Assembly: GCF_042655485.1 (NCBI RefSeq)
Contig: NZ_JBHSMC010000001.1
Location: 62,001-126,000, forward strand
Direction: 5' to 3'
DNA: 64,000 bases
Origin: Lederbergia graminis
Lineage (GTDB): Bacteria; Bacillota; Bacilli; Bacillales; Bacillaceae_C
Shown here piece after piece: positions 61,665 to 64,000 of the stretch. The position numbers were made by a program, and so were the translations under genes. Position 1 is the first letter of the stretch, and each line of letters begins with the position of its first letter. The notes beneath the pieces were generated by a model. That model did no database searches. It was not told where the DNA came from and saw only the letters and a program-made list of their open reading frames with translations.

Positions 61665-62639
61665 ATGCAAAAAGAAGATTGTATTATCGTTGGTGGAGGC
61701 CCATGTGGTTTAGCTGCTGCCATCGCCTTAAAAGATGCGGGGAAGAATCCTTTAATTATAGAAAAAGGTAATATCGTAAATGCGCTGTACCATTATCCAA
61801 CACATCAAACTTTTTTCAGTTCGAGTGAGAAATTAGCAATAGGCGATGTACCATTTATTACGGTAGAACGTAAGCCTAGAAGAAATCAAGCTCTTACATA
61901 TTACCGCGAAGTAGTAAAAAGGAAGGATTTGCGAATTAATCGTTTTGAAAAGGTTGAAAATGTTGAAAAACATGGTGATGTTTTTACGGTTACAACTAGT
62001 AAAGGGGTTTATGAAACTACATATGTTGTAATTGCAACAGGCTATTATGATAGTCCAAATTATATGGGGGTTCCAGGAGAAGAACTAGACAAGGTTTTCC
62101 ACTATTTCAAAGAAGCACATCCATACTTCGACACGGATGTAGTTGTTATTGGTGGTAAAAACTCTGCAGTAGATGCAGCATTGGAATTACATCATGCAGG
62201 GGCACATGTTACTTGTCTGTATCGGGGAAGCGATTATTCTCCAAGTGTGAAACCGTGGATTATTCCAGAGTTCCAATCCCTCGTGAAACATGGCAAAATT
62301 AAAATGGAATTCAATGCACATGTAAAAGAAATTACAGAGCATTCAGTTGTATATGAGGTTGAGGGTAAGCAGACGGAAATAAGTAATGATTTTGTATTTG
62401 CAATGACAGGTTATCATCCAGATCATACATTTATCAGTAATATGGGAGTGCAAATTGATTCTGAAACTGGAAGACCTCATTTTAATCCAGAATCTATGGA
62501 GACAAATGTGAAGAATTTATTTATAGCCGGAGTTATTGCGGCAGGAAATGATGCAAATGAAATTTTCATCGAAAACGGAAGGTTTCATGGAGAACAAATT
62601 GCTAAACATATTCTCGAAATGGAAAAAAGTGTTCTATAA
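61665..62639 (+). CDS. ypdA: Bacillithiol disulfide reductase YpdA
   Basis: FAD- and NADPH-dependent reductase that regenerates bacillithiol from its disulfide; 324 residues. The FAD-binding motif is VGGGPCGLAAA, which includes the redox cysteine conserved in YpdA, and the NADPH motif is VIGGKNSAVDAA. It completes the pathway with BrxB at 4569. gudB, which lies between mecB and ypdA in B. subtilis, is absent here. Confidence 0.95.
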   Translation: MQKEDCIIVGGGPCGLAAAIALKDAGKNPLIIEKGNIVNALYHYPTHQTFFSSSEKLAIGDVPFITVERKPRRNQALTYYREVVKRKDLRINRFEKVENVEKHGDVFTVTTSKGVYETTYVVIATGYYDSPNYMGVPGEELDKVFHYFKEAHPYFDTDVVVIGGKNSAVDAALELHHAGAHVTCLYRGSDYSPSVKPWIIPEFQSLVKHGKIKMEFNAHVKEITEHSVVYEVEGKQTEISNDFVFAMTGYHPDHTFISNMGVQIDSETGRPHFNPESMETNVKNLFIAGVIAAGNDANEIFIENGRFHGEQIAKHILEMEKSVL

Positions 62640-62670
62640 ATGGCATAATTTAAAAAGTGAACAAATCTAG

Positions 62671-62708
62671 AAAAGTGGAGAAAAAACGATTTTTCTCCAC
62701 TTTTTTTT
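62671..62708. terminator. Terminator between ypdA and ansA
   Basis: AAAAGTGGAGAAAAA pairs with TTTTTCTCCACTTTT, then more T. It can serve both convergent genes. Confidence 0.9.
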
Positions 62709-62756
62709 AAGTTGTATTTCTTACATTTGTTAATAAAATACCTCTCCGATTATTCT

Positions 62757-63722
62757 TTAAGTGAATACTTCATTAAGTGGTTTTTTTATTTGTGATGATA
62801 ATGCAACTAATACTTTGATTCTTGCTTTTGGACCATTTAGTCCATTGCAGAAGATAACCCCCATTTCTTTTAATTGTTTACCACCCCCGACATATTGATA
62901 TGTATCTTGAGCTATTCCATTAAAGCACCTGGATACAAGTACAATTGGAATATGTGCGTCTAATAACTTCTTTATTCCCTCGATTGTTGCTGGTGGTAAA
63001 TTACCTGTTCCAAATGCTTCTATAACTACTCCATCATATTTTAATTGATGAAGGGAGTGGAAAACATCTGCTTCCATGCCTGAATAAGCTTTTAACAGTG
63101 CCACCCTTACATTAATATCCTTAATAGCATATTTTTCCGATTTATCCGGCTTTTGTTGGAAAATTATATCACGCTTTGTAACAAGACCAATAGGTCCGTA
63201 TTGTGGACTTTGGAAAGTAGATACATTAGTTGTGTGTGTTTTTGTTACATTCATTGCTGTATGAATCTCGTCGTTTAGAACAACTAGTACACCCTTGTTT
63301 TTTGCACTATCGGAACATGCAACACGGATGGAAGCGATAAAATTATATAATCCATCTGAACCAATTTCGTTACTGGATCGCATTGCACCTGTCAAAACGA
63401 TGGGGATATTCAAGTTTACTGTTAAGTCAAGAAAATATGCAGTTTCTTCAAGTGTATCTGTACCATGGGTAATTACTACACCATCTAGATTGTTTTTCTC
63501 ATATTCTTCTTCTATTAGTTCTTTTAATAAAAGCATCTCCTTAGGTGTTATGTGTGGAGAGGGAAGAAGAAAAGGTTGTTTTAAAATTAATTTTGCGGTA
63601 GTTTCAAATTGTTTTGAAATCTGTGGAAGAGGATTTTCATCTTTAGGAGTTACAACTCCTGTTTCGTGATTCTCCTCCATTGCGATAGTACCTCCGGTAT
63701 GAATTACAAGAATGCGTTTCAT
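62757..63722 (-). CDS. ansA: Type I L-asparaginase
   Basis: Hydrolyses asparagine to aspartate and ammonia; 321 residues, no signal peptide, so cytosolic. The two catalytic threonines are in VIHTGGTIAM and ITHGTDTLEETAYFL. No aspartase gene (ansB) or AnsR regulator is adjacent, unlike the B. subtilis ansAB operon. It is divergent from prsW. Confidence 0.95.
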   Translation of the reverse strand: MKRILVIHTGGTIAMEENHETGVVTPKDENPLPQISKQFETTAKLILKQPFLLPSPHITPKEMLLLKELIEEEYEKNNLDGVVITHGTDTLEETAYFLDLTVNLNIPIVLTGAMRSSNEIGSDGLYNFIASIRVACSDSAKNKGVLVVLNDEIHTAMNVTKTHTTNVSTFQSPQYGPIGLVTKRDIIFQQKPDKSEKYAIKDINVRVALLKAYSGMEADVFHSLHQLKYDGVVIEAFGTGNLPPATIEGIKKLLDAHIPIVLVSRCFNGIAQDTYQYVGGGKQLKEMGVIFCNGLNGPKARIKVLVALSSQIKKPLNEVFT

Positions 63723-63805
63723 TATAACACCTCTGAATAAATTGTTATTTCCATCTCATGCTTTCCATGATACGATTAATAAAAAGAATGAAAAGAGGGC
63801 TGCAT

Positions 63806-64000
63806 ATGCTTGGCGTTATTTCTGCCGGTATTGCCCCTGGACTTGCTCTAGTTAGTTATTTTTACTTACGTGATCAATTTGAGCAAGAGCCGGTTAGAAA
63901 TGTATTTCGTGTTTTTTTATTAGGAGCTATATTAACTTTCCCAATTATGTTTATACAATTTGTATTACAAGAGGAAGGTTTAATTAATAATGGTTTTTTA
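63806..64000 (+). CDS. prsW: Site-1 protease PrsW, 3' end outside window
   Basis: The first 65 residues of a membrane metalloprotease, starting LGVISAGIAPGLALVSYFYLR and continuing with EPVRNVFRVFLLGA. B. subtilis PrsW cleaves anti-sigma-W RsiW to start the sigma-W response. GAGGGC lies before the ATG at 63806. The window ends inside the second membrane helix, before the catalytic glutamates, so activity cannot be judged. Confidence 0.9.
   Translation, partial: MLGVISAGIAPGLALVSYFYLRDQFEQEPVRNVFRVFLLGAILTFPIMFIQFVLQEEGLINNGFL

Noticed and set aside
1..64000. tRNA, rRNA, CRISPR arrays, prophage or intact insertion sequences
   Set aside because: No conserved RNA stretches, regularly spaced repeats, integrase cluster or transposase gene were found; xerD is the chromosomal housekeeping recombinase.

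Overview
The window is chromosomal backbone from a low-GC, spore-forming Gram-positive bacterium of the Bacillaceae. Protein sequences and gene order follow the Bacillus subtilis yqj-yqk-spoIIM-fur-xerD-spoIIA-lysA-scpAB-dacB-res-sigX-ypb blocks. Sequence resemblance, the AT richness and intergenic repeats of a type common in halotolerant Bacillaceae suggest Oceanobacillus or a close relative; this placement is inference. I saw no tRNA, rRNA, CRISPR array, prophage or intact insertion sequence.

Layout. Positions 1-8 kb carry the methylmalonyl-CoA module (mutA, mutB, meaB, then mce and a carboxyltransferase) together with brxB, an L,D-transpeptidase and the tiny prli42. Positions 8-21 kb carry a peptidase, an orphan CheW-like protein with dinB, yueI, a large structured repeat, zwf, rnz, proC, yqjQ, the SOS-controlled uvrX-yqjX pair, Fe-S genes, and xpaC-yaaN. 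Positions 21-24 kb hold the most unusual locus: a minus-strand unit of a cyclic di-GMP-I riboswitch, a 51-codon sinI, sinR and a class D sortase, with Spo0A boxes upstream. Positions 24-33.8 kb run nudF, yqxK (EndoQ type), spoIIM, fur, yqzK, xerD, deoB, punA, dacF, spoIIAA-spoIIAB-sigF. Positions 33.8-43 kb contain spoVAF, lysA, ribT, ypuF, scpAB, dacB, spmAB and rluB. Positions 43-51 kb contain resABCDE and sigX-rsiX. Positions 51-64 kb contain an FMN riboswitch with ribU, ferredoxin, ypbB-recS-ypbDEF, ypsA, the iron exporter pfeT with PerR and Fur boxes, ypbG, mecB, ypdA, ansA and the start of prsW.

How the genes work together. Several modules are self-contained: propionyl/methylmalonyl-CoA interconversion; bacillithiol redox repair (BrxB and YpdA at opposite ends of the window); the forespore sigma-F switch with promoter-like sites for sigma-H, sigma-F, sigma-E and sigma-G in front of the appropriate sporulation genes; cytochrome c maturation plus ResDE; and iron homeostasis (fur, pfeT). 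The sinI-sinR-sortase unit appears to merge Spo0A control of transcription with c-di-GMP control of sinI translation, which would couple a second messenger to the biofilm switch and to a surface-anchoring enzyme. That proposal rests on sequence alone.
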